Source: Auanema rhodensis (lineage: Eukaryota; Nematoda; Chromadorea; Rhabditida; Rhabditidae). From it: DNA of 64,000 nucleotides. The stretch's first letter is position 1. Every line of letters starts with the position of its first letter. The stretch is from contig OZ059894.1 of assembly GCA_964057225.1 (NCBI GenBank), positions 22,784,476 to 22,848,475 on the forward strand, in the 5' to 3' direction. The translations under genes and the position numbers were made by a program. Shown here one piece after another: positions 11,584-25,100 of this stretch. The notes under the pieces were generated by a model. The model ran no database searches, was not told the DNA's origin, and saw only the letters and a program-made list of their open reading frames with translations.

Positions 11584-12636
11584 GTGAAAATCGAGGATAT
11601 AAGTGTGAACTTATATCAGTTGATATCTCGGTGCATTTTTAAGCTAGCGCAAATCTGATAACACAGATCGACGCAGCTTAACAATCCGCATCGAATGCAC
11701 TATACAACATTGAAAAACGCTTAATACAAAAATTAGTTATGATCGTTTGAAAAATGATGCATTAGTGTATGTTGAGTTTCCATGTACACTCAACATTGCT
11801 TCCAAAAACATTTTGACAAAAATTTTTTCGAAAAATTTCAGAATAATTTAGCGAAAAGTAGATGTTTTTAGATTCCATTTTTCAAGGCAAAGACGATGGA
11901 CAATGTTATTCAACGAAAAAATCAATTCTTCAGGGTGAAAATCGAGGATATAAGTGTGAACTTATATCAGTTGATATCTCGGTGCATTTTTAAGCTAGCG
12001 CAAATCTGATAACACAGATCGACGCAGCTTAACAATCCGCATCGAATGCACTATACTACATTGAAAAACGCTTAATACAAAAATTAGTTATGATCGTTTG
12101 AAAAATGATGCATTAGTGTATGTTGAGTTTCCATGTACACTCAACATTGCTTCCAAAAACATTTTGACAAAAATTTTTTCGAAAAATTTCAGAATAATTT
12201 AGCAAAAAGTAGATGTTTTTAGATTCCATTTTTCAAGGCAAAGACGATGGACAATGTTATTCAACGAAAAAATCAATTCTTCAGGGTGAAAATCGAGGAT
12301 ATAAGTGTGAACTTATATCAGTTGATATCTCGGTGCATTTTTAAGCTAGCGCAAATCTGATAACACAGATCGACGCAGCTTAAAAATCCGCATCGAATGC
12401 ACTATACTACATTAAGAAACGCTTAATACAAAAATTAGTTATGATCGTTTGAAAAATGATGCATTAGTGTATGTTGAGTTTCCATGTACACTCAACATTG
12501 CTTCCAAAAACATTTTGACAAAAATTTTTTCGAAAAATTTCAGAATAATTCAGCAAAAAGTAGATGATTTTAGATTCCATTTTTCAAGGCAAAGACGATG
12601 GACAATGTTATTCAACGAAAAAATCAATTCTTCAGG

Positions 12637-15600
12637 GTGAAAATCGAGGATATAAGTGTGAACTTATATCAGTTGATATCTCGGTGCATTTTTAAGCTAG
12701 CGCAAATCTGATAACACAGATCGACGCAGCTTAAAAATCCGCATCGAATGCACTATACTACATTGAGAAACGATTAATACAAAAAATAGTTATGATCGTT
12801 TGAAAAATGATGCATTAGTGTATGTTGAGTTTCCATGTACACTCAACATTGCTTCCAAAAACATTTTGACAAAAATTTTTTCGAAAAATTTCAGAATAAT
12901 TTAGCAAAAAGTAGATGTTTTTAGATTCCATTTTTCAAGGCAAAGACGATGGACAATGTTATTCAACGAAAAAATCAATTCTTCAGGGTGAAAATCGAGG
13001 ATATAAGTGTGAACTTATATCAGTTGATATCTCGGTGCATTTTTAAGCTAGCGCAAATCTGATAACACAGATCGACGCAGCTTAACAATCCGCATCGAAT
13101 GCACTATACTACATTGAAAAACGCTTAATACAAAAATTAGTTATGATCGTTTGAAAAATGATGCATTAGTGTATGTTGAGTTTCCATGTACACTCAACAT
13201 TGCTTCCAAAAACATTTTGACAAAAATTTTTTCGAAAAATTTCAGAATAATTTAGCAAAAAGTAGATGTTTTTAGATTCCATTTTTCAAGGCAAAGACGA
13301 TGGACAATGTTATTCAACGAAAAAATCAATTCTTCAGGGTGAAAATCGAGGATATAAGTGTGAACTTATATCAGTTGATATCTCGGTGCATTTTTAAGCT
13401 AGCGCAAATCTGATAACACAGATCGACGCAGCTTAACAATCCGCATCGAATGCACTATACTACATTGAAAAACGCTTAATACAAAAATTAGTTATGATCG
13501 TTTGAAAAATGATGCATTAGTGTATGTTGAGTTTCCATGTACACTCAACATTGCTTCCAAAAACATTTTGACAAAAATTTTTTCGAAAAATTTCAGAATA
13601 ATTTAGCAAAAAGTAGATGTTTTTAGATTCCATTTTTCAAGGCAAAGACGATGGACAATGTTATTCAACGAAAAAATCAATTCTTCAGGGTGAAAATCGA
13701 GGATATAAGTGTGAACTTATATCAGTTGATATCTCGGTGCATTTTTAAGCTAGCGCAAATCTGATAACACAGATCGACGCAGCTTAAAAATCCGCATCGA
13801 ATGCACTATACTACATTGAGAAACGATTAATACAAAAAATAGTTATGATCGTTTGAAAAATGATGCATTAGTGTATGTTGAGTTTCCATGTACACTCAAC
13901 ATTGCTTCCAAAAACATTTTGACAAAAATTTTTTCGAAAAATTTCAGAATAATTTAGCGAAAAGTAGATGTTTTTAGATTCCATTTTTCAAGGCAAAGAC
14001 GATGGACAATGTTATTCAACGAAAAAATCAATTCTTCAGGGTGAAAATCGAGGATATAAGTGTGAACTTATATCAGTTGATATCTCGGTGCATTTTTAAG
14101 CTAGCGCAAATCTGATAACACAGATCGACGCAGCTTAAAAATCCGCATCGAATGCACTATACTACATTAAGAAACGCTTAATACAAAAATTAGTTATGAT
14201 CGTTTGAAAAATGATGCATTAGTGTATGTTGAGTTTCCATGTACACTCAACATTGCTTCCAAAAACATTTTGACAAAAATTTTTTCGAAAAATTTCAGAA
14301 TAATTTAGCAAAAAGTAGATGTTTTTAGATTCCTTTTTTCAAGGCAAAGACGATGGACAATGTTATTCAACGAAAAAATCAATTCTTCAGGGTGAAAATC
14401 GAGGATATAAGTGTGAACTTATATCAGTTGATATCTCGGTGCATTTTTAAGCTAGCGCAAATCTGATAACACAGATCGACGCAGCTTAAAAATCCGCATC
14501 GAATGCACTATACTACATTGAGAAACGATTAATACAAAAAATAGTTATGATCGTTTGAAAAATGATGCATTAGTGTATGTTGAGTTTCCATGTACACTCA
14601 ACATTGCTTCCAAAAACATTTTGACAAAAATTTTTTCGAAAAATTTCAGAATAATTTAGCAAAAAGTAGATGTTTTTAGATTCCATTTTTCAAGGCAAAG
14701 ACGATGGACAATGTTATTCAACGAAAAAATCAATTCTTCAGGGTGAAAATCGAGGATATAAGTGTGAACTTATATCAGTTGATATCTCGGTGCATTTTTA
14801 AGCTAGCGCAAATCTGATAACACAGATCGACGCAGCTTAAAAATCCGCATCGAATGCACTATACTACATTGAGAAACGATTAATACAAAAAATAGTTATG
14901 ATCGTTTGAAAAATGATGCATTAGTGTATGTTGAGTTTCCATGTACACTCAACATTGCTTCCAAAAACATTTTGACAAAAATTTTTTCGAAAAATTTCAG
15001 AATAATTTAGCGAAAAGTAGATGTTTTTAGATTCCATTTTTCAAGGCAAAGACGATGGACAATGTTATTCAACGAAAAAATCAATTCTTCAGGGTGAAAA
15101 TCGAGGATATAAGTGTGAACTTATATCAGTTGATATCTCGGTGCATTTTTAAGCTAGCGCAAATCTGATAACACAGATCGACGCAGCTTAAAAATCCGCA
15201 TCGAATGCACTATACTACATTAAGAAACGCTTAATACAAAAATTAGTTATGATCGTTTGAAAAATGATGCATTAGTGTATGTTGAGTTTCCATGTACACT
15301 CAACATTGCTTCCAAAAACATTTTGACAAAAATTTTTTCGAAAAATTTCAGAATAATTTAGCAAAAAGTAGATGTTTTTAGATTCCTTTTTTCAAGGCAA
15401 AGACGATGGACAATGTTATTCAACGAAAAAATCAATTCTTCAGGGTGAAAATCGAGGATATAAGTGTGAACTTATATCAGTTGATATCTCGGTGCATTTT
15501 TAAGCTAGCGCAAATCTGATAACACAGATCGACGCAGCTTAAAAATCCGCATCGAATGCACTATACTACATTGAGAAACGATTAATACAAAAAATAGTTA

Positions 15601-16146
15601 TGATCGTTTGAAAAATGATGCATTAGTGTATGTTGAGTTTCCATGTACACTCAACATTGCTTCCAAAAACATTTTGACAAAAATTTTTTCGAAAAATTTC
15701 AGAATAATTTAGCAAAAAGTAGATGTTTTTAGATTCCATTTTTCAAGGCAAAGACGATGGACAATGTTATTCAACGAAAAAATCAATTCTTCAGGGTGAA
15801 AATCGAGGATATAAGTGTGAACTTATATCAGTTGATATCTCGGTGCATTTTTAAGCTAGCGCAAATCTGATAACACAGATCGACGCAGCTTAACAATCCG
15901 CATCGAATGCACTATACTACATTGAAAAACGCTTAATACAAAAATTAGTTATGATCGTTTGAAAAATGATGCATTAGTGTATGTTGAGTTTCCATGTACA
16001 CTCAACATTGCTTCCAAAAACATTTTGACAAAAATTTTTTCGAAAAATTTCAGAATAATTTAGCAAAAAGTAGATGTTTTTAGATTCCATTTTTCAAGGC
16101 AAAGACGATGGACAATGTTATTCAACGAAAAAATCAATTCTTCAGG
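12637..16146. repeat. P-less block with Qg-U-Q triplet duplication
   Basis: k37-k46 reads Q, R, R, Qg, U, Q, Qg, U, Q, R. The triplet Qg-U-Q at 13690-14742 repeats at 14743-15795. Both U units share the rare GATTCCTTTTTTC (near 14328 and 15381). Together with the first units of the next block this leaves no P-type unit between 12637 and 17550. Confidence 0.8.
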
Positions 16147-19100
16147 GTGAAAATCGAGGATATAAGTGTGAACTTATATCAGTTGATATCTCGGTGCATT
16201 TTTAAGCTAGCGCAAATCTGATAACACAGATCGACGCAGCTTAACAATCCGCATCGAATGCACTATACTACATTGAAAAACGCTTAATACAAAAATTAGT
16301 TATGATCGTTTGAAAAATGATGCATTAGTGTATGTTGAGTTTCCATGTACACTCAACATTGCTTCCAAAAACATTTTGACAAAAATTTTTTCGAAAAATT
16401 TCAGAATAATTTAGCAAAAAGTAGATGTTTTTAGATTCCATTTTTCAAGGCAAAGACGATGGACAATGTTATTCAACGAAAAAATCAATTCTTCAGGGTG
16501 AAAATCGAGGATATAAGTGTGAACTTATATCAGTTGATATCTCGGTGCATTTTTAAGCTAGCGCAAATCTGATAACACAGATCGACGCAGCTTAAAAATC
16601 CGCATCGAATGCACTATACTACATTGAGAAACGATTAATACAAAAAATAGTTATGATCGTTTGAAAAATGATGCATTAGTGTATGTTGAGTTTCCATGTA
16701 CACTCAACATTGCTTCCAAAAACATTTTGACAAAAATTTTTTCGAAAAATTTCAGAATAATTTAGCGAAAAGTAGATGTTTTTAGATTCCATTTTTCAAG
16801 GCAAAGACGATGGACAATGTTATTCAACGAAAAAATCAATTCTTCAGGGTGAAAATCGAGGATATAAGTGTGAACTTATATCAGTTGATATCTCGGTGCA
16901 TTTTTAAGCTAGCGCAAATCTGATAACACAGATCGACGCAGCTTAAAAATCCGCATCGAATGCACTATACTACATTAAGAAACGCTTAATACAAAAATTA
17001 GTTATGATCGTTTGAAAAATGATGCATTAGTGTATGTTGAGTTTCCATGTACACTCAACATTGCTTCCAAAAACATTTTGACAAAAATTTTTTCGAAAAA
17101 TTTCAGAATAATTTAGCAAAAAGTAGATGTTTTTAGATTCCATTTTTCAAGGCAAAGACGATGGACAATGTTATTCAACGAAAAAATCAATTCTTCAGGG
17201 TGAAAATCGAGGATATAAGTGTGAACTTATATCAGTTGATATCTCGGTGCATTTTTAAGCTAGCGCAAATCTGATAACACAGATCGACGCAGCTTAAAAA
17301 TCCGCATCGAATGCACTATACTACATTGAGAAACGATTAATACAAAAAATAGTTATGATCGTTTGAAAAATGATGCATTAGTGTATGTTGAGTTTCCATG
17401 TACACTCAACATTGCTTCCAAAAACATTTTGACAAAAATTTTTTCGAAAAATTTCAGAATAATTTAGCGAAAAGTAGATGTTTTTAGATTCCATTTTTCA
17501 AGGCAAAGACGATGGACAATGTTATTCAACGAAAAAATCAATTCTTCAGGGTGAAAATCGAGGATATAAGTGTGAACTTATATCAGTTGATATCTCGGTG
17601 CATTTTTAAGCTAGCGCAAATCTGATAACACAGATCGACGCAGCTTAAAAATCCGCATCGAATGCACTATACTACATTAAGAAACGCTTATTACAAAAAT
17701 TAGTTATGATCGTTTGAAAAATGATGCATTAGTGTATGTTGAGTTTCCATGTACACTCAACATTGCTTCCAAAAACATTTTGACAAAAATTTTTTCGAAA
17801 AATTTCAGAATAATTCAGCAAAAAGTAGATGATTTTAGATTCCATTTTTCAAGGCAAAGGCGATGGACAATGTTATTCAACGAAAAAATCAATTCTTCAG
17901 GGTGAAAATCGAGGATATAAGTGTGAACTTATATCAGTTGATATCTCGGTGCATTTTTAAGCTAGCGCAAATCTGATAACACAGATCGACGCAGCTTAAA
18001 AATCCGCATCGCATGCACTATACTACATTGAGAAACGATTAATACAAAAAATAGTTATGATCGTTTGAAAAATGATGCATTAGTGTATGTTGAGTTTCCA
18101 TGTACACTCAACATTGCTTCCAAAAACATTTTGACAAAAATTTTTTCGAAAAATTTCTGAATAATTTAGCAAAAAGTAGATGTTTTTAGATTCCATTTTT
18201 CAAGGCAAAGACGATGGACAATGTTATTCAACGAAAAAATCAATTCTTCAGGGTGAAAATCGAGGATATAAGTGTGAACTTATATCAGTTGATATCTCGG
18301 TGCATTTTTAAGCTAGCGCAAATCTGATAACACAGATCGACGCAGCTTAACAATCCGCATCGAATGCACTATACTACATTGAAAAACGCTTAATACAAAA
18401 ATTAGTTATGATCGTTTGAAAAATGATGCATTAGTGTATGTTGAGTTTCCATGTACACTCAACATTGCTTCCAAAAACATTTTGACAAAAATTTTTTCGA
18501 AAAATTTCAGAATAATTTAGCAAAAAGTAGATGTTTTTAGATTCCATTTTTCAAGGCAAAGACGATGGACAATGTTATTCAACGAAAAAATCAATTCTTC
18601 AGGGTGAAAATCGAGGATATAAGTGTGAACTTATATCAGGTGATATCTCGGTGCATTTTTAAGCTAGCGCAAATCTGATAACACAGATCGACGCAGCTTA
18701 AAAATCCGCATCGAATGCACTATACTACATTGAGAAACGATTAATACAAAAAATAGTTATGATCGTTTGAAAAATGATGCATTAGTGTATGTTGAGTTTC
18801 CATGTACACTCAACATTGCTTCCAAAAACATTTTGACAAAAATTTTTTCGAAAAATTTCAGAATAATTTAGCGAAAAGTAGATGTTTTTAAATTCCATTT
18901 TTCAAGGCAAAGACGATGGACAATGTTATTCAACGAAAAAATCAATTCTTCAGGGTGAAAATCGAGGATATAAGTGTGAACTTATATCAGTTGATATCTC
19001 GGTGCATTTTTAAGCTAGCGCAAATCTGATAACACAGATCGACGCAGCTTAAAAATCCGCATCGAATGCACTATACTACATTAAGAAACGCTTAATACAA

Positions 19101-20007
19101 AAATTAGTTATGATCGTTTGAAAAATGATGCATTAGTGTATGTTGAGTTTCCATGTACACTCAACATTGCTTCCAAAAACATTTTGACAAAAATTTTTTC
19201 GAAAAATTTCAGAATAATTCAGCAAAAAGTAGATGATTTTAGATTCCATTTTTCAAGGCAAAGACGATGGACAATGTTATTCAACGAAAAAATCAATTCT
19301 TCAGGGTGAAAATCGAGGATATAAGTGTGAACTTATATCAGTTGATATCTCGGTGCATTTTTAAGCTAGCGCAAATCTGATAACACAGATCGACGCAGCT
19401 TAAAAATCCGCATCGAATGCACTATACTACATTAAGAAACGCTTAATACAAAAATTAGTTATGATCGTTTGAAAAATGATGCATTAGTGTATGTTGAGTT
19501 TCCATGTACACTCAACATTGCTTCCAAAAACATTTTGACAAAAATTTTTTCGAAAAATTTCAGAATAATTCAGCAAAAAGTAGATGATTTTAGATTCCAT
19601 TTTTCAAGGCAAAGACGATGGACAATGTTATTCAACGAAAAAATCAATTCTTCAGGGTGAAAATCGAGGATATAAGTGTGAACTTATATCAGTTGATATC
19701 TCGGTGCATTTTTAAGCTAGCGCAAATCTGATAACACAGATCGACGCAGCTTAAAAATCCGCATCGAATGCACTATACTACATTGAGAAACGATTAATAC
19801 AAAAAATAGTTATGATCGTTTGAAAAATGATGCATTAGTGTATGTTGAGTTTCCATGTACACTCAACATTGCTTCCAAAAACATTTTGACAAAAATTTTT
19901 TCGAAAAATTTCAGAATAATTTAGCAAAAAGTAGATGTTTTTAGATTCCATTTTTCAAGGCAAAGACGATGGACAATGTTATTCAACGAAAAAATCAATT
20001 CTTCAGG

Positions 20008-22112
20008 GTGAAAATCGAGGATATAAGTGTGAACTTATATCAGTTGATATCTCGGTGCATTTTTAAGCTAGCGCAAATCTGATAACACAGATCGACGCAG
20101 CTTAAAAATCCGCATCGAATGCACTATACTACATTGAGAAACGATTAATACAAAAAATAGTTATGATCGTTTGAAAAATGATGCATTAGTGTATGTTGAG
20201 TTTCCATGTACACTCAACATTGCTTCCAAAAACATTTTGACAAAAATGTTTTCGAAAAATTTCAGAATAATTTAGCAAAAAGTAGATGTTTTTAGATTCC
20301 ATTTTTCAAGGCAAAGACGATGGACAATGTTATTCAACGAAAAAATCAATTCTTCAGGGTGAAAATCGAGGATATAAGTGTGAACTTATATCAGTTGATA
20401 TCTCGGTGCATTTTTAAGCTAGCGCAAATCTGATAACACAGATCGACGCAGCTTAAAAATCCGCATCGAATGCACTATACTACATTAAGAAACGCTTAAT
20501 ACAAAAATTAGTTATGATCGTTTGAAAAATGATGCATTAGTGTATGTTGAGTTTCCATGTACACTCAACATTGCTTCCAAAAACATTTTGACAAAAATTT
20601 TTTCGAAAAATTTCAGAATAATTCAGCAAAAAGTAGATGATTTTAGATTTCATTTTTCAAGGCAAAGACGATGAATAATGTTATTCAACGAAAAAATTAA
20701 TTCTTCAGGGTGAAAATCGAGGATATAAGTGTGAACTTATATCAGTTGATATCTCGGTGCATTTTTAAGCTAGCGCAAATCTGATAACACAGATCGACGC
20801 AGCTTAAAAATCCGCATCGAATGCACTATACTACATTAAGAAACGCTTAATACAAAAATTAGTTATGATCGTTTGAAAAATGATGCATTAGTGTATGTTG
20901 AGTTTCCATGTACACTCAACATTGCTTCCAAAAACATTTTGACAAAAATTTTTTCGAAAAATTTCAGAATAATTTAGCAAAAAGTAGATGTTTTTAGATT
21001 CCATTTTTCAAGGCAAAGACGATGGACAATGTTATTCAACGAAAAAATCAATTCTTCAGGGTGAAAATCGAGGATATAAGTGTGAACTTATATCAGTTGA
21101 TATCTCGGTGCATTTTTAAGCTAGCGCAAATCTGATAACACAGATCGACGCAGCTTAAAAATCCGCATCGAATGCACTATACTACATTGAGAAACGATTA
21201 ATACAAAAAATAGTTATGATCGTTTGAAAAATGATGCATTAGTGTATGTTGAGTTTCCATGTACACTCAACATTGCTTCCAAAAACATTTTGACAAAAAT
21301 GTTTTCGAAAAATTTCAGAATAATTTAGCAAAAAGTAGATGTTTTTAGATTCCATTTTTCAAGGCAAAGACGATGGACAATGTTATTCAACGAAAAAATC
21401 AATTCTTCAGGGTGAAAATCGAGGATATAAGTGTGAACTTATATCAGTTGATATCTCGGTGCATTTTTAAGCTAGCGCAAATCTGATAACACAGATCGAC
21501 GCAGCTTAAAAATCCGCATCGAATGCACTATACTACATTAAGAAACGCTTAATACAAAAATTAGTTATGATCGTTTGAAAAATGATGCATTAGTGTATGT
21601 TGAGTTTCCATGTACACTCAACATTGCTTCCAAAAACATTTTGACAAAAATTTTTTCGAAAAATTTCAGAATAATTCAGCAAAAAGTAGATGATTTTAGA
21701 TTTCATTTTTCAAGGCAAAGACGATGAATAATGTTATTCAACGAAAAAATTAATTCTTCAGGGTGAAAATCGAGGATATAAGTGTGAACTTATATCAGTT
21801 GATATCTCGGTGCATTTTTAAGCTAGCGCAAATCTGATAACACAGATCGACGCAGCTTAAAAATCCGCATCGAATGCACTATACTACATTAAGAAACGCT
21901 TAATACAAAAATTAGTTATGATCGTTTGAAAAATGATGCATTAGTGTATGTTGAGTTTCCATGTACACTCAACATTGCTTCCAAAAACATTTTGACAAAA
22001 ATTTTTTCGAAAAATTTCAGAATAATTTAGCAAAAGTAGATGTTTTTAGATTCCATTTTTCAAGGCAAAGACGATGGACAATGTTATTCAACGAAAAAAT
22101 CAATTCTTCAGG
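20008..22112. repeat. Qm-S-U triplet, two tandem copies
   Basis: k58-k60 and k61-k63 each read Qm (G at 241), S (TTTCAT, GAATAATG, AATTAATTC) and U. The triplet occurs seven times in all: starting at 20008, 21061, 23166, 28431, 29484, 31590 and 33696. It is therefore a small higher-order unit of 1053 bp nested in the larger blocks. These are the first S units in the window. Confidence 0.85.
21763..22112. repeat. 350-bp monomer with one-base deletion
   Basis: In this U-type unit (k63) the A5 run after TTAGC is A4 (22032-22035). The matching unit in duplication copy 2 (k87, 30186) keeps five. The base was therefore lost after the 8-kb duplication, or the difference is a homopolymer sequencing error. 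It shifts the phase of all later units by one. Confidence 0.85.
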
Positions 22113-25100
22113 GTGAAAATCGAGGATATAAGTGTGAACTTATATCAGTTGATATCTCGGTGCATTTTTAAGCTAGCGCAAATCTGATAACACAGATCGA
22201 CGCAGCTTAAAAATCCGCATCGAATGCACTATACTACATTGAGAAACGATTAATACAAAAAATAGTTATGATCGTTTGAAAAATGATGCATTAGTGTATG
22301 TTGAGTTTCCATGTACACTCAACATTGCTTCCAAAAACATTTTGACAAAAATTTTTTCGAAAAATTTCAGAATAATTTAGCAAAAAGTAGATGTTTTTAG
22401 ATTCCATTTTTCAAGGCAAAGACGATGGACAATGTTATTCAACGAAAAAATCAATTCTTCAGGGTGAAAATCGAGGATATAAGTGTGAACTTATATCAGT
22501 TGATATCTCGGTGCATTTTTAAGCTAGCGCAAATCTGATAACACAGATCGACGCAGCTTAAAAATCCGCATCGAATGCACTATACTACATTAAGAAACGC
22601 TTAATACAAAAATTAGTTATGATCGTTTGAAAAATGATGCATTAGTGTATGTTGAGTTTCCATGTACACTCAACATTGCTTCCAAAAACATTTTGACAAA
22701 AATTTTTTCGAAAAATTTCAGAATAATTCAGCAAAAAGTAGATGATTTTAGATTCCATTTTTCAAGGCAAAGACGATGGACAATGTTATTCAACGAAAAA
22801 ATCAATTCTTCAGGGTGAAAATCGAGGATATAAGTGTGAACTTATATCAGTTGATATCTCGGTGCATTTTTAAGCTAGCGCAAATCTGATAACACAGATC
22901 GACGTAGCTTAAAAATCCGCATCGAATGCACTATACTACATTGAGAAACGATTAATACAAAAAATAGTTATGATCGTTTGAAAAATGATGCATTAGTGTA
23001 TGTTGAGTTTCCATGTACACTCAACATTGCTTCCAAAAACATTTTGACAAAAATTTTTTCGAAAAATTTCAGAATAATTTAGCAAAAAGTAGATGTTTTT
23101 AGATTCCATTTTTCAAGGCAAAGACGATGGACAATGTTATTCAACGAAAAAATCAATTCTTCAGGGTGAAAATCGAGGATATAAGTGTGAACTTATATCA
23201 GTTGATATCTCGGTGCATTTTTAAGCTAGCGCAAATCTGATAACACAGATCGACGCAGCTTAAAAATCCGCATCGAATGCACTATACTACATTGAGAAAC
23301 GATTAATACAAAAAATAGTTATGATCGTTTGAAAAATGATGCATTAGTGTATGTTGAGTTTCCATGTACACTCAACATTGCTTCCAAAAACATTTTGACA
23401 AAAATGTTTTCGAAAAATTTCAGAATAATTTAGCAAAAAGTAGATGTTTTTAGATTCCATTTTTCAAGGCAAAGACGATGGACAATGTTATTCAACGAAA
23501 AAATCAATTCTTCAGGGTGAAAATCGAGGATATAAGTGTGAACTTATATCAGTTGATATCTCGGTGCATTTTTAAGCTAGCGCAAATCTGATAACACAGA
23601 TCGACGCAGCTTAAAAATCCGCATCGAATGCACTATACTACATTAAGAAACGCTTAATACAAAAATTAGTTATGATCGTTTGAAAAATGATGCATTAGTG
23701 TATGTTGAGTTTCCATGTACACTCAACATTGCTTCCAAAAACATTTTGACAAAAATTTTTTCGAAAAATTTCAGAATAATTCAGCAAAAAGTAGATGATT
23801 TTAGATTTCATTTTTCAAGGCAAAGACGATGAATAATGTTATTCAACGAAAAAATTAATTCTTCAGGGTGAAAATCGAGGATATAAGTGTGAACTTATAT
23901 CAGTTGATATCTCGGTGCATTTTTAAGCTAGCGCAAATCTGATAACACAGATCGACGCAGCTTAAAAATCCGCATCGAATGCACTATACTACATTAAGAA
24001 ACGCTTAATACAAAAATTAGTTATGATCGTTTGAAAAATGATGCATTAGTGTATGTTGAGTTTCCATGTACACTCAACATTGCTTCCAAAAACATTTTGA
24101 CAAAAATTTTTTCGAAAAATTTCAGAATAATTTAGCAAAAAGTAGATGTTTTTAGATTCCATTTTTCAAGGCAAAGACGATGGACAATGTTATTCAACGA
24201 AAAAATCAATTCTTCAGGGTGAAAATCGAGGATATAAGTGTGAACTTATATCAGTTGATATCTCGGTGCATTTTTAAGCTAGCGCAAATCTGATAACACA
24301 GATCGACGCAGCTTAACAATCCGCATCGAATGCACTATACTACATTGAAAAACGCTTAATACAAAAATTAGTTATGATCGTTTGAAAAATGATGCATTAG
24401 TGTATGTTGAGTTTCCATGTACACTCAACATTGCTTCCAAAAACATTTTGACAAAAATTTTTTCGAAAAATTTCAGAATAATTTAGCAAAAAGTAGATGT
24501 TTTTAGATTCCATTTTTCAAGGCAAAGACGATGGACAATGTTATTCAACGAAAAAATCAATTCTTCAGGGTGAAAATCGAGGATATAAGTGTGAACTTAT
24601 ATCAGTTGATATCTCGGTGCATTTTTAAGCTAGCGCAAATCTGATAACACAGATCGACGCAGCTTAAAAATCCGCATCGAATGCACTATACTACATTGAG
24701 AAACGATTAATACAAAAAATAGTTATGATCGTTTGAAAAATGATGCATTAGTGTATGTTGAGTTTCCATGTACACTCAACATTGCTTCCAAAAACATTTT
24801 GACAAAAATTTTTTCGAAAAATTTCAGAATAATTTAGCGAAAAGTAGATGTTTTTAGATTCCATTTTTCAAGGCAAAGACGATGGACAATGTTATTCAAC
24901 GAAAAAATCAATTCTTCAGGGTGAAAATCGAGGATATAAGTGTGAACTTATATCAGTTGATATCTCGGTGCATTTTTAAGCTAGCGCAAATCTGATAACA
25001 CAGATCGACGCAGCTTAAAAATCCGCATCGAATGCACTATACTACATTAAGAAACGCTTAATACAAAAATTAGTTATGATCGTTTGAAAAATGATGCATT

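Larger units (their letters stand above)
1..12636. repeat. Left domain: P, Q and R monomers
   Basis: Units k1-k36. The order is P, Qg, Qg, Qg, R, P, then two Qg-R-P triplets, then Q, R-like, R, P, then two six-unit blocks, then Q alternating with P, and finally R-like, R, P. This is the only part of the window where units have G at offset 69, creating a BglII site (AGATCT) at 419, 2174, 3227, 4280, 9896, 10598 and 11300. The basic pattern is a Q-R-P triplet of 1053 bp with losses and duplications of single units. No S, V, W, Y, Z or K unit occurs here. Confidence 0.85.
16147..24218. repeat. Large tandem duplication, copy 1 (23 monomers)
   Basis: Units k47-k69 read R-Qg-U-Qg-P-Q-R-Qg-P-P-Q-Qm-S-U-Qm-S-U-Q-P-Q-Qm-S-U. 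The same order follows immediately in 24219-32642. Rare bases shared by the two copies include CTTATTAC (17687), AAAGGCGATGG (17857), CGCATGCAC (18010), TTTCTGAAT (18155), ATCAGGTGATATC (18635) and GACGTAGC (22902). The type order gives the left edge at about 16147 and the junction at about 24218, within one unit. The copy is 8072 bp, including the one-base loss in k63. Confidence 0.9.
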
